Origin: an uncultured Oscillospiraceae bacterium
GTDB lineage: Bacteria; Bacillota; Clostridia; Oscillospirales; Acutalibacteraceae
Direction of reading: 5' to 3'
Assembly (NCBI GenBank): GCA_900544715.1
Contig: UQWL01000013.1
Span: 9,692 to 73,691 of the forward strand
DNA length: 64,000 nt
Of this stretch, positions 35,165 to 43,723 are shown in pieces. The notes under the pieces were generated by a model. That model was given only the letters and a program-made list of their open reading frames with translations. It searched no databases and was not told the DNA's origin. How positions within the stretch are numbered: the stretch's first letter is position 1; each line of letters opens with the position of its first letter. The position numbers and the translations under genes are program-made.

Positions 35165-35178
35165 CGAACAAATGTGCG
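35165..35178 (+). promoter_or_regulatory. LexA (SOS) box in the recA leader
   Basis: CGAACAAATGTGCG differs by one base from the Gram-positive SOS consensus CGAACnnnnGTTCG. It lies 12 bases downstream of the -10, where bound LexA would block initiation or clearance. No lexA gene is in the window. Confidence 0.65.
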
Positions 35179-35204
35179 AATTGTAATCGGAGGGATTCTA
35201 TACT

Positions 35205-36344
35205 ATGGCGGATAAACAAAAGGCGCTGGACACTGCGCTTGCGCAGATTGAAAAACAATATGGTAAAGGCGCGATCATGCGTCTGGGGCAAAACAACGGC
35301 ATGAATGTTGCGTCGATCCCGACGGGCTCCATCTCCCTTGATGTTGCCACCGGCATCGGCGGCCTGCCGCGCGGCAGGATTATCGAAATTTACGGCCCGG
35401 AATCCTCCGGTAAAACCACCCTTGCGCTTCATGTAGTTGCCCAGGCGCAAAAGGCAGGGGGAGAGGCCGCATTTATCGATGCGGAGCACGCGCTTGACCC
35501 GATCTATGCGGAAAATCTCGGCGTGGATGTGGATTCCCTGCTTGTCTCCCAGCCGGATAACGGCGAGCAGGCGCTCGAAATCACGGAGGCTCTCGTGCGT
35601 TCCGGTGCGATCGATGTCGTTGTGGTCGATTCCGTGGCGGCCCTTGTTCCGCGCGCGGAGATCGAGGGCGAGATGGGCGATTCGCATGTTGGCCTGCATG
35701 CACGGCTCATGTCGCAGGCGCTGCGTAAGCTTGCGGGCTCTATCTCCAAATCCAACTGCATTTTGATCTTCATCAATCAGCTGCGTGAAAAGGTTGGCGT
35801 GGTGTATGGCAACCCGGAGGTGACCACCGGCGGCCGCGCGCTGAAATTCTACGCCTCCATGCGTATTGATGTGCGCCGCATCGAGCAGCTCAAGGCGGCG
35901 GGCAATGAGTTTGTCGGCTCCCGTACGCGGGCGAAGATCGTGAAAAATAAAGTGGCGCCGCCCTTTAAAGAGGCGGAATTTGATATCATGTACGGCAAAG
36001 GCATCTCCCGCGAAGGCGAGCTGCTGGATATCGGCGTGAAGCTCGATATCATCCAGAAGAGCGGCGCGTGGTTCTCCTATGGCGACAGCCGCCTGGGACA
36101 GGGCCGTGACAATGTGAAAGACCTGTTCCGCACGAATACGGAACTGGCGGATGAGATTGAGGGGAAGATCCGCGCGAATCTCGGCAAGCTGACCAATGAC
36201 AGGCGCGCCGCACCCGCTGCGGGCGCGAAGGAGGAGGCGTCTGCCAAGGCTGCCCCGGTGCAGTCGGCTCCTGCGGCGAAGCCGACTACCCGCGCGGCGG
36301 CGCGCGCAAAGCTCGATATCGCTGTGGATGACGACGAAACATGA
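35205..36344 (+). CDS. recA: Recombinase RecA
   Basis: A 379-residue RecA. It begins KQKALDTALAQIEKQYGKGA, has Walker A GPESSGKTT, VVVDSVAALVPRAE, the L1 region EGEMGDSHVGLHARLMSQAL, FINQLREKVGV and the L2 region NPEVTTGGRALKFYAS. It ends in an Ala/Lys-rich, then acidic tail (VDDDET). It makes the ssDNA filament for recombination and SOS induction. GGAGGG precedes the ATG. Its last four bases overlap recX (ATGA), so the two are co-translated. Confidence 0.99.
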   Translation: MADKQKALDTALAQIEKQYGKGAIMRLGQNNGMNVASIPTGSISLDVATGIGGLPRGRIIEIYGPESSGKTTLALHVVAQAQKAGGEAAFIDAEHALDPIYAENLGVDVDSLLVSQPDNGEQALEITEALVRSGAIDVVVVDSVAALVPRAEIEGEMGDSHVGLHARLMSQALRKLAGSISKSNCILIFINQLREKVGVVYGNPEVTTGGRALKFYASMRIDVRRIEQLKAAGNEFVGSRTRAKIVKNKVAPPFKEAEFDIMYGKGISREGELLDIGVKLDIIQKSGAWFSYGDSRLGQGRDNVKDLFRTNTELADEIEGKIRANLGKLTNDRRAAPAAGAKEEASAKAAPVQSAPAAKPTTRAAARAKLDIAVDDDET

Positions 36345-36967
36345 TCCTCACAGCGCAGCAGGGCAAAGGGCAGAAAATTCATATTCTGCTGGACGGCGAA
36401 TACCGCCTGACAACAAACCAGGAATTTTGGCTGACCTGCGGGCTTTTCTCCGGCATGGAGATCGATGAGGCGGCGTTTGAAACGTTTGCCGCCCTGGTGG
36501 AGGAAAACAAGGCGAAGCAAAAGGCGCTGCGCCTGCTGGAAATGCGCGATCACTGCGAGCGCGAGCTTGCAAGCAAACTTGTGCGCGGCGGGTTCAGCCG
36601 GGAGGCCGCGCAGGCTGCTGCTACCCGCATGGTGGAGCTTGGGCTTGTCAACGATGAAGCCTATGCACACAGCCTGGCGGACGAGCTGTTTCGCCGCAAG
36701 GGGTTCAGCCCCGCCCGCATTGAGCAGGAGCTCGTTTCACGCGGCGTTGCCCGCGATACCGCCTATGAGGCGGCGCATGAGATCGAGGGCGACCCATTGG
36801 CACGGCTGGACACGCTGCTGGAAACCAAATATGTGGGCTCTTACAAGGGCACGGAGAAAGACCGCCGCCGCGTGGCAAACGCGCTCCAAAGGCTCGGCTA
36901 TTCCTTTGCGGATATCCGCAGGGCGATGGAGGAGCATGGCATGTGGCAGGTGGAGTACGAACCCTAA
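36341..36967 (+). CDS. recX: Regulatory protein RecX
   Basis: A 208-residue, helix-rich protein with the three-helix repeats of RecX: LRLLEMRDHCERELASKL, VNDEAYAHSLADELFRRKG, FSPARIEQELVSRGV and RVANALQRLGYSFADIRRAM. RecX binds within RecA filaments and limits their activity. The ATGA overlap with recA and the shared SOS promoter fit that role. Confidence 0.94.
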   Translation: MILTAQQGKGQKIHILLDGEYRLTTNQEFWLTCGLFSGMEIDEAAFETFAALVEENKAKQKALRLLEMRDHCERELASKLVRGGFSREAAQAAATRMVELGLVNDEAYAHSLADELFRRKGFSPARIEQELVSRGVARDTAYEAAHEIEGDPLARLDTLLETKYVGSYKGTEKDRRRVANALQRLGYSFADIRRAMEEHGMWQVEYEP

Positions 36968-37138
36968 ATGGTTCGGGGCGTTTTAAGGCCGGTAGGCGGG
37001 CGGGGTATCTGCCCGCTTGGGCGCACTGCTACAACACAATGCGGAATTTATTGTGAATGTGGAAATTGGCATACGAATTGATTTCAAAGGGGCTGTTGCA
37101 AAGGCTTCCCCGCAGAGATAAACTGTAACAAGGCGTGG
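36968..37138. other. Intergenic region after recX with a terminator-family remnant
   Basis: Together with the two hairpins that follow, the gap between recX and the AlkP gene is 309 bases and holds no gene. AAGGGGCTGTTGCAAAGGCT near 37087 looks like an eroded arm of the TTGCAAAATG terminator family. Confidence 0.4.
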
Positions 37139-37176
37139 TTTCAGGCGCAGATACACAGATGTATCTGCGCCTGAAA
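37139..37176. repeat. Perfect 17-bp inverted repeat, loop of 4
   Basis: TTTCAGGCGCAGATACA (37139-37155) and its exact complement (37160-37176) flank CAGA. No T run follows on either strand. It lies between convergent recX and the AlkP gene, so it may add to termination or be a protein-binding palindrome. Confidence 0.6.
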
Positions 37177-37207
37177 TTCGCATCATGGAGGCAAAAGCGG
37201 ATTTTTG

Positions 37208-37250
37208 AAGGGACCGTTGTAAAATGCTTTTCATTTTACAACGGTCCCTT
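37208..37250. terminator. Bidirectional terminator between recX and the AlkP gene
   Basis: A perfect 19-bp stem (37208-37226 with 37232-37250), AAGGGACCGTTGTAAAATG on the left, loop CTTTT. It is another member of the terminator family seen at 2371 and 15581, here with A-T changes on both arms that keep pairing. Confidence 0.75.
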
Positions 37251-37276
37251 TGACCAATCCAGTTCAAAATATGTCT

Positions 37277-38212
37277 TTACAGCGTTTCAATCTTTTTGCT
37301 GCTCGCCAAAAAGGTCATCCGATCCTGTATGTTCTGCGTGCCGTGCCGTGTTTTATGCCCGCCGTGGTCAGAGGTAATCAGGATGAGCCAATCTTCCTTG
37401 TCATAAGTAGCGCGGGTGCGGATACGCTCCATCAGCTCGTATGAGCATCGGTCGCAATCGGAGATGCTCTTTGTATACAAATAATTGTTGTTGGTGAAGG
37501 CAATGCCGTGGCCGCAGCTATCCGGCCCCTCATAAATGCCGAAAATACAATCCACATCCGCGTCGATTGCGTACAGGAGCTGCTCATGCAGGTCGTTTTC
37601 ATTTTTGCAGTGGAGATATTCGAGCGGCACGCGTTCCTTTTGAACGGTCTCTATTTCGCCTTTGTAGGTGTTGGTGAAATGTGTCTCCCACAGGCCGTAG
37701 AAGCAGGCGGAAATGCCACGGCGTGCGAGCTCCAGCAGGGCGGTCGGATACTCCGCCTTCATCGTCTCCATCTCGTAAACCCCGTGCTCCCGCGCCCAGA
37801 CGCCGGTCAGGATAGACGCCCAGCCGGGCGCGGTGCTCGTATCCTGCTTCGTTTTTTTATCGCCCGGCTCGCCGCCCGCATAGGTCAGGTATAGCCCGCC
37901 CTGTTCTTTTAGGGCGCATATGGCGCTCAGGCGGCTGTTTTCATTCGTAACGGCAAGCTTTGGGTCGCGGGATTTCACGAGGTTGAGCATCCCGTCCGCC
38001 CGTGCGCCGTCGAATCCGACGATGAGCGCCTTCTTGCGTTTGCCGTAATCCGTATCGGTGAAATGCTCGCGGATGAGGCGGGCTGTGACGGTCTGCGGAT
38101 AGGCAGAAGCGATCGCGTTTTCAAAAATGCCGCTTTTCTGCACCGATTCGATATAGTCTTTTTCTGATTGGGCGGTGTCGAAGTGCCGGGCTAATTTTTG
38201 GATTAACGACAT
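37277..38212 (-). CDS. Alkaline phosphatase superfamily hydrolase
   Basis: A 311-residue cytoplasmic protein of the AlkP/phosphodiesterase fold. Metal-site and nucleophile motifs are LIVGFDGARADG (first Asp), DTSTAPGWASILTG (Thr/Ser nucleophile region), GIYEGPDSCGHG (Asp and His) and LITSDHGGHKTRHG (Asp-His pair, final His). The family splits phosphomonoesters, phosphodiesters or sulfates; the substrate is unknown. GGAGG is 10 bases before the ATG. It is divergent from a GlpT-like carrier, so a role in using phosphorylated compounds is possible. Confidence 0.8.
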   Translation of the reverse strand: MSLIQKLARHFDTAQSEKDYIESVQKSGIFENAIASAYPQTVTARLIREHFTDTDYGKRKKALIVGFDGARADGMLNLVKSRDPKLAVTNENSRLSAICALKEQGGLYLTYAGGEPGDKKTKQDTSTAPGWASILTGVWAREHGVYEMETMKAEYPTALLELARRGISACFYGLWETHFTNTYKGEIETVQKERVPLEYLHCKNENDLHEQLLYAIDADVDCIFGIYEGPDSCGHGIAFTNNNYLYTKSISDCDRCSYELMERIRTRATYDKEDWLILITSDHGGHKTRHGTQNIQDRMTFLASSKKIETL

Positions 38213-38323
38213 GGCGTGAGAGCCTCCTGTAACTCAATTTTTGATCGCGTCCAGTATAGCCCAACGTTCCGGAAATAGCAAGCGGAGCGCCGCTGTTTTC
38301 TGGAAAAATGGCAGCGAAACGAT

Positions 38324-38352
38324 TGCTTTTCAGCGGCGCGGTATGGTATAGT
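38324..38352 (+). promoter_or_regulatory. Promoter of the GlpT-like carrier gene
   Basis: TTGCTT (38324-38329), 17-base spacer, TATAGT (38347-38352) with TGG extension. It lies 36 bases before the start codon at 38389. Confidence 0.6.
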
Positions 38353-38388
38353 AATCAGGATTAATTTTGTGTGATGCGGGGGAAAAGA

Positions 38389-39663
38389 ATGGGTAAAAAC
38401 CATGTGGGATTCGGATCCCGCGAGAAGGGGCTATTCCTCCTTTGCTGGACGGCTTATTTCGCAACTTATATCTGCCGGCTGAATTTTTCGGCCGTTATGC
38501 CGGAGTTGAGCGTGTTGGGGCTTTTCACAAAGGCGCAGATGGCGTCCGTCTCCTCCTGCTTTTTTATTACATACGGCGTGGGCCAGTTTATCAACGGCTT
38601 TTTGGGCGACCGGATCGTGCCGCGCCAGATGGTGTTCGGCGGGCTGCTGGTTTCGAGCCTGTGCAATATCCTGTTGTTTTTTCTGCACGGATACGGCGTG
38701 CTGCTTTTCTTTTGGGGCGTCAACGGCTTTGTGCAGTCCATGGTGTGGTCGCCGATTCTGCGTATCGCGGGGGAGTATTACGATGAGAAGGGCAAATCGA
38801 AATTTGGCATCGATATCTCCACCACCGTGCCGCTCGGCACGCTCGCAAGCTATGGCGTGAGCATGCTCTCGCTGAAATTCCTCCCCTGGAACAGCGTGTT
38901 TCTCGCCTGCGGCCTGATTGTGCTGGCGGTGAGCGCCGTTTGGCTCGTGGGCACAGGGAGGCTGCTGCCGAAGATGGAGAAGGTTGCGCCGCCGCCCTCC
39001 GCCCAGATGGCGCAGGCAAGCGGGGAAAAGCTGCCGCTGCGGCAGTTCCTCTCGCTCTTCGCATCCTCCGGACTGATTCTGCTGCTCCTCCCGATTGCGG
39101 TGCACGGCACACTGAAAGACAGCGTCACGCAGTGGGTGCCGACCTATATCGTTGAAAAATTTGCGGCGGATAACAGCATCTCCCTGGCGCTTACCATGAT
39201 CCTGCCCATCGTCAATGTGGCGGGCGCCTACCTCGCAAAATGGCTCAACCGCTATACCCGCAGCGAACCCGCGACGGCAAGCGCCTTTTTTGCCGTGGCG
39301 CTGGGGCTTTTGGGCATCCTGCTCTTCTGGGGCGACCGGAGCATGCTGCTGACGGTTTGCTGCCTTGCGGGGATCACCACCTCCATGTTTGCGGTCAATG
39401 TGATGATGATCACGTTTATCCCGCTGCATTTCAGCCGGTATGGCCGCACGAGCTCGATGTCCGGCTTTCTCAACAGCGTGGCCTATATCGGGTGCGGTGT
39501 TTCGAATTTCGGCACGGGATACCTGCTGAACCGTTTCTCCTGGGACGCGACGATTTTTATGTGGATCGCGCTGGCGGCTGCGGCGATTGCGCTGTGCCTT
39601 GCAACCATCCGCATCTGGCGGAATTTTCAACAGAAAGAAACCAATTTGATTGAAGTGCGATAA
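38389..39663 (+). CDS. MFS transporter, organophosphate:phosphate antiporter (GlpT/UhpT)-like
   Basis: A 424-residue carrier with twelve membrane segments. The N-terminal CWTAYFATYICRLNFSAVMP, YGVGQFINGFLGDRIVPRQM and WSPILRIAGEYYDEKGKSKF agree with the OPA group (GlpT, UhpT, PgtP) of the major facilitator superfamily. These import glycerol-3-phosphate or sugar phosphates for phosphate. The ATG at 38389 follows GGGGG; an upstream ATG at 38371 is less well placed. The divergent AlkP gene and following mannosidase suggest use of a glycan-derived phosphate compound, which is inference. Confidence 0.85.
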   Translation: MGKNHVGFGSREKGLFLLCWTAYFATYICRLNFSAVMPELSVLGLFTKAQMASVSSCFFITYGVGQFINGFLGDRIVPRQMVFGGLLVSSLCNILLFFLHGYGVLLFFWGVNGFVQSMVWSPILRIAGEYYDEKGKSKFGIDISTTVPLGTLASYGVSMLSLKFLPWNSVFLACGLIVLAVSAVWLVGTGRLLPKMEKVAPPPSAQMAQASGEKLPLRQFLSLFASSGLILLLLPIAVHGTLKDSVTQWVPTYIVEKFAADNSISLALTMILPIVNVAGAYLAKWLNRYTRSEPATASAFFAVALGLLGILLFWGDRSMLLTVCCLAGITTSMFAVNVMMITFIPLHFSRYGRTSSMSGFLNSVAYIGCGVSNFGTGYLLNRFSWDATIFMWIALAAAAIALCLATIRIWRNFQQKETNLIEVR

Positions 39664-39708
39664 AGCAAAGCTGCAACAGAATGCGGAATATCGGAAAGGG
39701 TGTTATCT

Positions 39709-42285
39709 ATGCTGGAACAATCATTAAACGGCGCCAAAGGCGTGTGGCAATTCCATGAGGCAGGGCAGGGGGAATGGCTCCCGGCGGAGGTGCCGGGCTG
39801 CAATTATAACGACCTGCTGGCGCTTGGCCAAATCCCCGACCCCTTCATCGGGCAGAATGAGGAAAAAAGCAAATGGGTGGCGGAAAAGGATTGGGAATAC
39901 CATCGCACCTTCTCTGTGGATGAGGCGATGCTCCAAATGGATGAAGTGTTCCTCCACTGCGATATGCTCGATACGCTGTGCGAGGTGTATGTGAACGATT
40001 CGCTTGCAGGCGTGGGGAAGAATATGCACCTGACCTATGATTTCCCCGTGAAGCAGTTCCTGCGCGCGGGGGAGAATGAGGTGCGTATCGTCTTTTTCTC
40101 CCCGCTTCAATTCCTGCGGGAAGAGGAGAAACGCGAGCACGTGCCCGGCAATGGGCAGAGCGTGACCGGAGCGGCTCATATGCGCAAGGCGCAGTGCCAT
40201 TTTGGATGGGACTGGGGCCCGACGATCCCGATCAGCGGCATTACGCGCGATATCTCCCTGTGCGGCTATGAGACCGCGCGGATTGAGGAAACGCGCATCG
40301 CCCAGAGTCACCACGACGGCGTGGTGGATGTAACGGTGAAGGCCTGCGCCGGGCCGCTTGCCGCCGCGCAGGAGCAGCCGCTTACGGTTACATTCACGCT
40401 GCTTGCGCCCTCCGGCGAGGAGCTCGGCCGCCAAACGGCCAAAGGGCCGCAGGCGGAATGCACGTTTATAGTGGAAAACCCGCAGCTCTGGTGGACGAAC
40501 GACCTCTCCGATGCGGAAACGCAGCCGCTCTATACCGTTAAGACGGAGCTTTGCGCAGATTGCGCGGGAGAGCAGGCGCTCGACGCCGATACGAAACGCA
40601 TCGGCCTGCGCACAATCACGCTGAACCGGGAAAAAGACCAGTGGGGGCATAACTTTCAGTTTGTGTTAAACGGCGTGCCGCTGTTTGCCAAGGGCGGCGA
40701 CTACATCCCCATGGATTCGTTTATCACCCGCGCGGACGATGCGAAAAAGCGCCAATTGCTCCGGGATTGCCGCTATGCGCATATGAACATGATCCGCATC
40801 TGGGGCGGCGGCTATTATGAAACGGATTCCTTCTACGATATCTGCGATGAATACGGCATCCTTGTTTGGCAGGATTTCATGTTTGCCTGCGCGCCATATC
40901 CGTTTTATGAAGAATCGTTTCAGGCGAGCGTGAAGGAAGAAATCGCCTGCAACGTGCGGCGGCTGCGCCACCATGCGAGCCTTGCGCTTTGGTGCGGCAA
41001 TAATGAGATTGAGGATATGTCCATGGGCTGGAAGGCATATGTCAAGCTCAACCAGTGGACGGAAAAATTCTTCTATCAAATCCTGCCGGATTTTGTGAGC
41101 GCGCTGGACGATCAAACGCCCTTCATCTCCGGTTCCCCCTGCGGCACGGGGTATTTGAAGGAAATCCACAGCGATAACGCGGGCGATACGCACCTGTGGC
41201 AGGTTTGGCACGGCCTGCAGCCGCTGAATTTCTACCGCAGGCATTTAACGCGCTTTTGCAGCGAATTCGGCCTGGAATCCATGCCGAGCATCTCCACGGT
41301 TAACTTCTTTGCAAAGCCGGAGGAGAAAGCGCTGACGAGCGATGTGTTCAACGCACACCAGAAGAGCCCCAGCGGCAACAAAAAGATGATTTACTATATC
41401 GCCTCGCAGTATCTGCTGCCGGAGCGGTTTGACGACCTATTGTATCTGACGCAGATGATCCAGCTTGAAGGCGTGCGCGATGCAACGGAGCACTGGCGGC
41501 GCAACCGCGGCCGCTGCAACGGCTCGCTCTACTGGCAGCTCAACGATTGCTGGCCGGTGTGCTCCTGGGCGGGCATCGATTATTTTGGCCGTTTCAAGGC
41601 GTTGCACTACGGAGCGCGCCGCTTTAACGAGCCGGTGATGGTCTCCGTTGAGGATACGAAGGAGAAATTCCGCCTTTTTGTGATTAACGACAAGGCGGAG
41701 CCCTTTACAGGCTCGCTCTCCTGCAAGGTGCTCCGTTTCGATGGGTCGCCGGTGTTTGAAAAGCATTTCACCGTGAACGCCGCCGCAACGGGCGTTGCGC
41801 GTGTGGCGCTGATGGAGTGCAAGGCGCTGCTCCAGGGCGCGCGCCGCGAGGAATGCGTATTCGTCGCGCAGCTAAACGACGCGGATGGCGCGACGGTATC
41901 CCGCAAAACCGTGCTCTTCCAAAAGGAGCGCGATTGCCGCCTGCCGAACTGCAAATATGACTTTGACGTAACGGTTGCGGATGGGCAGGCGAGCGTGACG
42001 GTTTCCTCCGACGCGTTTGCGCGCAGCCTGCTCATCGACAGCCCGCTGTTCGACGGCAACCTGACGGATAATTTCTTTGACCTTCTGCCCGGCGAGCGGG
42101 TAACGGTGACGGGCCCGGTCAAGGCGGGCGTTACGGCGGCGGAGCTGCGCCGGAGCCTTGTGCTGCGCAGCGTGGGGAATATCACAGAGGTGAAGTCAAA
42201 GCGCAACAGCCAGCTCCAGGCGCTGGGCGTGAAGATGATCCCGATCAATTTTGTGAATTGGGTTTACCGGGCGATTGTGGGGTAA
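39709..42285 (+). CDS. Glycoside hydrolase family 2, beta-mannosidase
   Basis: An 858-residue intracellular enzyme without signal peptide. It has the GH2 beta-sandwich N-terminus (VPGCNYNDLLALGQIPDPFI and HFGWDWGPTIPISGI are typical beta-mannosidase motifs), TIM barrel with acid/base Glu433 in WCGNNEIED and nucleophile Glu519 in CSEFGLESMPS, and a C-terminal beta domain. It releases mannose from beta-mannosides such as N-glycan cores or mannan oligomers taken up by the cell. GGAAAGGG precedes ATG 39709. It lies 45 bases behind the carrier gene and is probably cotranscribed with it. Confidence 0.92.
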   Translation: MLEQSLNGAKGVWQFHEAGQGEWLPAEVPGCNYNDLLALGQIPDPFIGQNEEKSKWVAEKDWEYHRTFSVDEAMLQMDEVFLHCDMLDTLCEVYVNDSLAGVGKNMHLTYDFPVKQFLRAGENEVRIVFFSPLQFLREEEKREHVPGNGQSVTGAAHMRKAQCHFGWDWGPTIPISGITRDISLCGYETARIEETRIAQSHHDGVVDVTVKACAGPLAAAQEQPLTVTFTLLAPSGEELGRQTAKGPQAECTFIVENPQLWWTNDLSDAETQPLYTVKTELCADCAGEQALDADTKRIGLRTITLNREKDQWGHNFQFVLNGVPLFAKGGDYIPMDSFITRADDAKKRQLLRDCRYAHMNMIRIWGGGYYETDSFYDICDEYGILVWQDFMFACAPYPFYEESFQASVKEEIACNVRRLRHHASLALWCGNNEIEDMSMGWKAYVKLNQWTEKFFYQILPDFVSALDDQTPFISGSPCGTGYLKEIHSDNAGDTHLWQVWHGLQPLNFYRRHLTRFCSEFGLESMPSISTVNFFAKPEEKALTSDVFNAHQKSPSGNKKMIYYIASQYLLPERFDDLLYLTQMIQLEGVRDATEHWRRNRGRCNGSLYWQLNDCWPVCSWAGIDYFGRFKALHYGARRFNEPVMVSVEDTKEKFRLFVINDKAEPFTGSLSCKVLRFDGSPVFEKHFTVNAAATGVARVALMECKALLQGARREECVFVAQLNDADGATVSRKTVLFQKERDCRLPNCKYDFDVTVADGQASVTVSSDAFARSLLIDSPLFDGNLTDNFFDLLPGERVTVTGPVKAGVTAAELRRSLVLRSVGNITEVKSKRNSQLQALGVKMIPINFVNWVYRAIVG

Positions 42286-42304
42286 AGGGAAGCAGGCGAT
42301 ACGA

Positions 42305-42499
42305 GTGTCCGAAAAAGAAATAGATGCAATGAAAGCACTGGACGAAGCTGCGGAAAAAGCCGGCGGATACCTTTCTCCATTCATTGATTCAAAAACGCAT
42401 TACGATTACCGGAAGATGATCGCATACTGCCGTGAAAAGGGAATTGAACCGCTGGATTTGACGATTCGGGAGCTTCATCAGTTTATTATCAAGCAGTGA
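42305..42499 (+). CDS. Small hypothetical protein
   Basis: A 64-residue, charged protein starting at a GTG (42305), with LDEAAEKAGGYLSPFIDSKT, YDYRKMIAYCREKGIEPLDL and a final helix LHQFIIKQ. The frame is open further to a TTG at 42275 that would overlap the mannosidase stop. The ribosome site (GGGAAGCAGG) is poorly spaced. I know similar short proteins from Clostridia but no function. Confidence 0.55.
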   Translation: MSEKEIDAMKALDEAAEKAGGYLSPFIDSKTHYDYRKMIAYCREKGIEPLDLTIRELHQFIIKQ

Positions 42500-42975
42500 A
42501 TCCCATGAAAAACAGATGAGAAAAGCGCTTGCCTTTTTGGCGGGCGCTTTTTATTTTGGATGAGTAAAAAAATTGTCCAGTTGATTTTTTTGTAATGTTT
42601 GCGATTATGAATTGCTTTGATAAACATGGAAAGCGGAGCATGCGCTCAGGCCGCGCGGGCCCACGCCTTTTCTAACTGCTTTCCTCGCAGGGAAAGCATG
42701 GGAAACAGGCGTGGGCCCGCGCGGCCTGAGCGCGTTCTGATTTCCTGATCCGTGATTGAAATAGGTAATGGAAATAAAGTTCACCCCTACGTTGAGCGAA
42801 AAATTGTTTTTACTCATTTACTGTGTATTTACAACGCTTTTTCACTAATCATGCTACAATCATTCAAAACCATTCGGTTTTTTATCAATCTTGTGACTAT
42901 CTAGTAACGGACTTATTTCTTTTTTATGATATGCTTTCAAAAAGTGATAAAAAGAACGAAAAGGAGAAGAAAACA
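42500..42975. other. Intergenic region with a long palindromic repeat
   Basis: No gene is supported between the small protein and the HTH regulator. A short T-rich stretch after GCGCTTGCC...GGCGGGCGC (about 42518-42550) can act as a terminator. The palindrome at 42642-42733 and the AT-rich HTH-gene upstream region (TATGAT near 42931) fill the rest. Confidence 0.45.
42608..42735. repeat. Dispersed repeat containing a perfect 27-bp inverted repeat
   Basis: Left arm 42642-42668 (GCGCTCAGGCCGCGCGGGCC then CACGCCT) and right arm 42707-42733 are exact complements. A smaller stem GCTTTCC...GGAAAGC lies inside. The 5' side (42608-42660) matches 2508-2557, which has only the left arm. It resembles a REP/MITE-like element or very strong RNA hairpin; no coding frame. 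Confidence 0.7.
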
Positions 42976-43452
42976 ATGAACAACGATCAGGAATTTAAAA
43001 CCCTCTGCGCAAACATCAAAACCATCCGCTCCTCCCTTCACCTCTCCAAAACCCAACTCACCCAAATCATGAAAATCTCCCCCAAAACCCTTGACCGCCT
43101 CGAATCCGGCGAAGTTCCCGCCCGCATGGGCACAAAAGCCCTCGTCCGGCTCTCGCAATTCCTGCGCGTTACAATCAGAGACCTGTTCCTCCCGGATTTG
43201 ATGGACCGCATCCGCCCGGAATCGCTTTTGATCCTCCCGCAAAACCGTTTCCGCGCGCTGCGGGAGGAGCGGGGCCTCACCACGCGCGCACTGGCGAAAG
43301 CCATCGGTTGCAGCGCGCGGACCTACGAGCGTTATGAGGCGGGGCTTTTGCAAATCCCAGCGTCCATTGCCATCCGTCTGGCGGATTTCTATGGCTCGAT
43401 CAGCGTTGATTATCTCGTCGGCCTGACGGATCAAAAAGAACGGAAAAAATAA
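42976..43452 (+). CDS. Transcription regulator with two XRE-type HTH domains
   Basis: A 158-residue protein with two helix-turn-helix domains in tandem. The first (about residues 7-65) has LSKTQLTQIMKISPKTLDRL and the second (about 90-150) has LTTRALAKAIGCSARTYERY. Two DNA-binding units in one short chain suggest recognition of a bipartite site. The ATG at 42976 follows AAGGAGAAG; the frame upstream is not protein-like. The first domain is coded by an unusually C/A-rich, G-poor stretch, unlike the second. No obvious target is adjacent apart from the glycosidase gene downstream. Confidence 0.82.
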   Translation: MNNDQEFKTLCANIKTIRSSLHLSKTQLTQIMKISPKTLDRLESGEVPARMGTKALVRLSQFLRVTIRDLFLPDLMDRIRPESLLILPQNRFRALREERGLTTRALAKAIGCSARTYERYEAGLLQIPASIAIRLADFYGSISVDYLVGLTDQKERKK

Positions 43453-43509
43453 TGGAAGCGGGCAGTATGATTGCTGAACCCGGGAATCTATAAAGATGCA
43501 TAATTTTAA

Positions 43510-43538
43510 TTGACTTCACTTCAAAAAATCAGTACAAT
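43510..43538 (+). promoter_or_regulatory. Sigma-A promoter before the small ORF and the large glycosidase gene
   Basis: TTGACT (43510-43515), 17-base spacer, TACAAT (43533-43538). It lies 46 bases before the 34-codon ORF and 185 bases before the large gene. Confidence 0.7.
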
Positions 43539-43584
43539 CTGATTAATGTTCCGATTTGATAGGAGAAAGTGGAGGGAAGCGATT

Positions 43585-43689
43585 ATGCAACAGGAAAACA
43601 TCCCGGTAAGGCTCGCCACCCATGGCATCGGCTTCCGGGATAAATTCGGCTACGCCTCCTTTGGAGAAACGGCGGCTCAGGAAGCCTGA
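43585..43689 (+). CDS. 34-residue small protein or leader peptide
   Basis: A short frame with GGAGGG eight bases before its ATG encodes MQQENIPVRLATHGIGFRDK, then FGYASFGETAAQEA and TGA. It lies between a good promoter and the 841-residue glycosidase gene, ending 34 bases before that start. The composition is that of a real protein (not signal-like, no codon runs). It may be a true small protein or an upstream ORF that tunes the next gene. No homologue recognised. Confidence 0.5.
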   Translation: MQQENIPVRLATHGIGFRDKFGYASFGETAAQEA

Positions 43690-43723
43690 AATCAGAGTAT
43701 AAAGAAAGAGGGGGAAACATCTC

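Noticed and set aside
38431..39630. 399-codon minus-strand frame opposite the GlpT-like carrier
   Set aside because: His/Arg/Gln-rich shadow of a membrane protein gene, no start signals.
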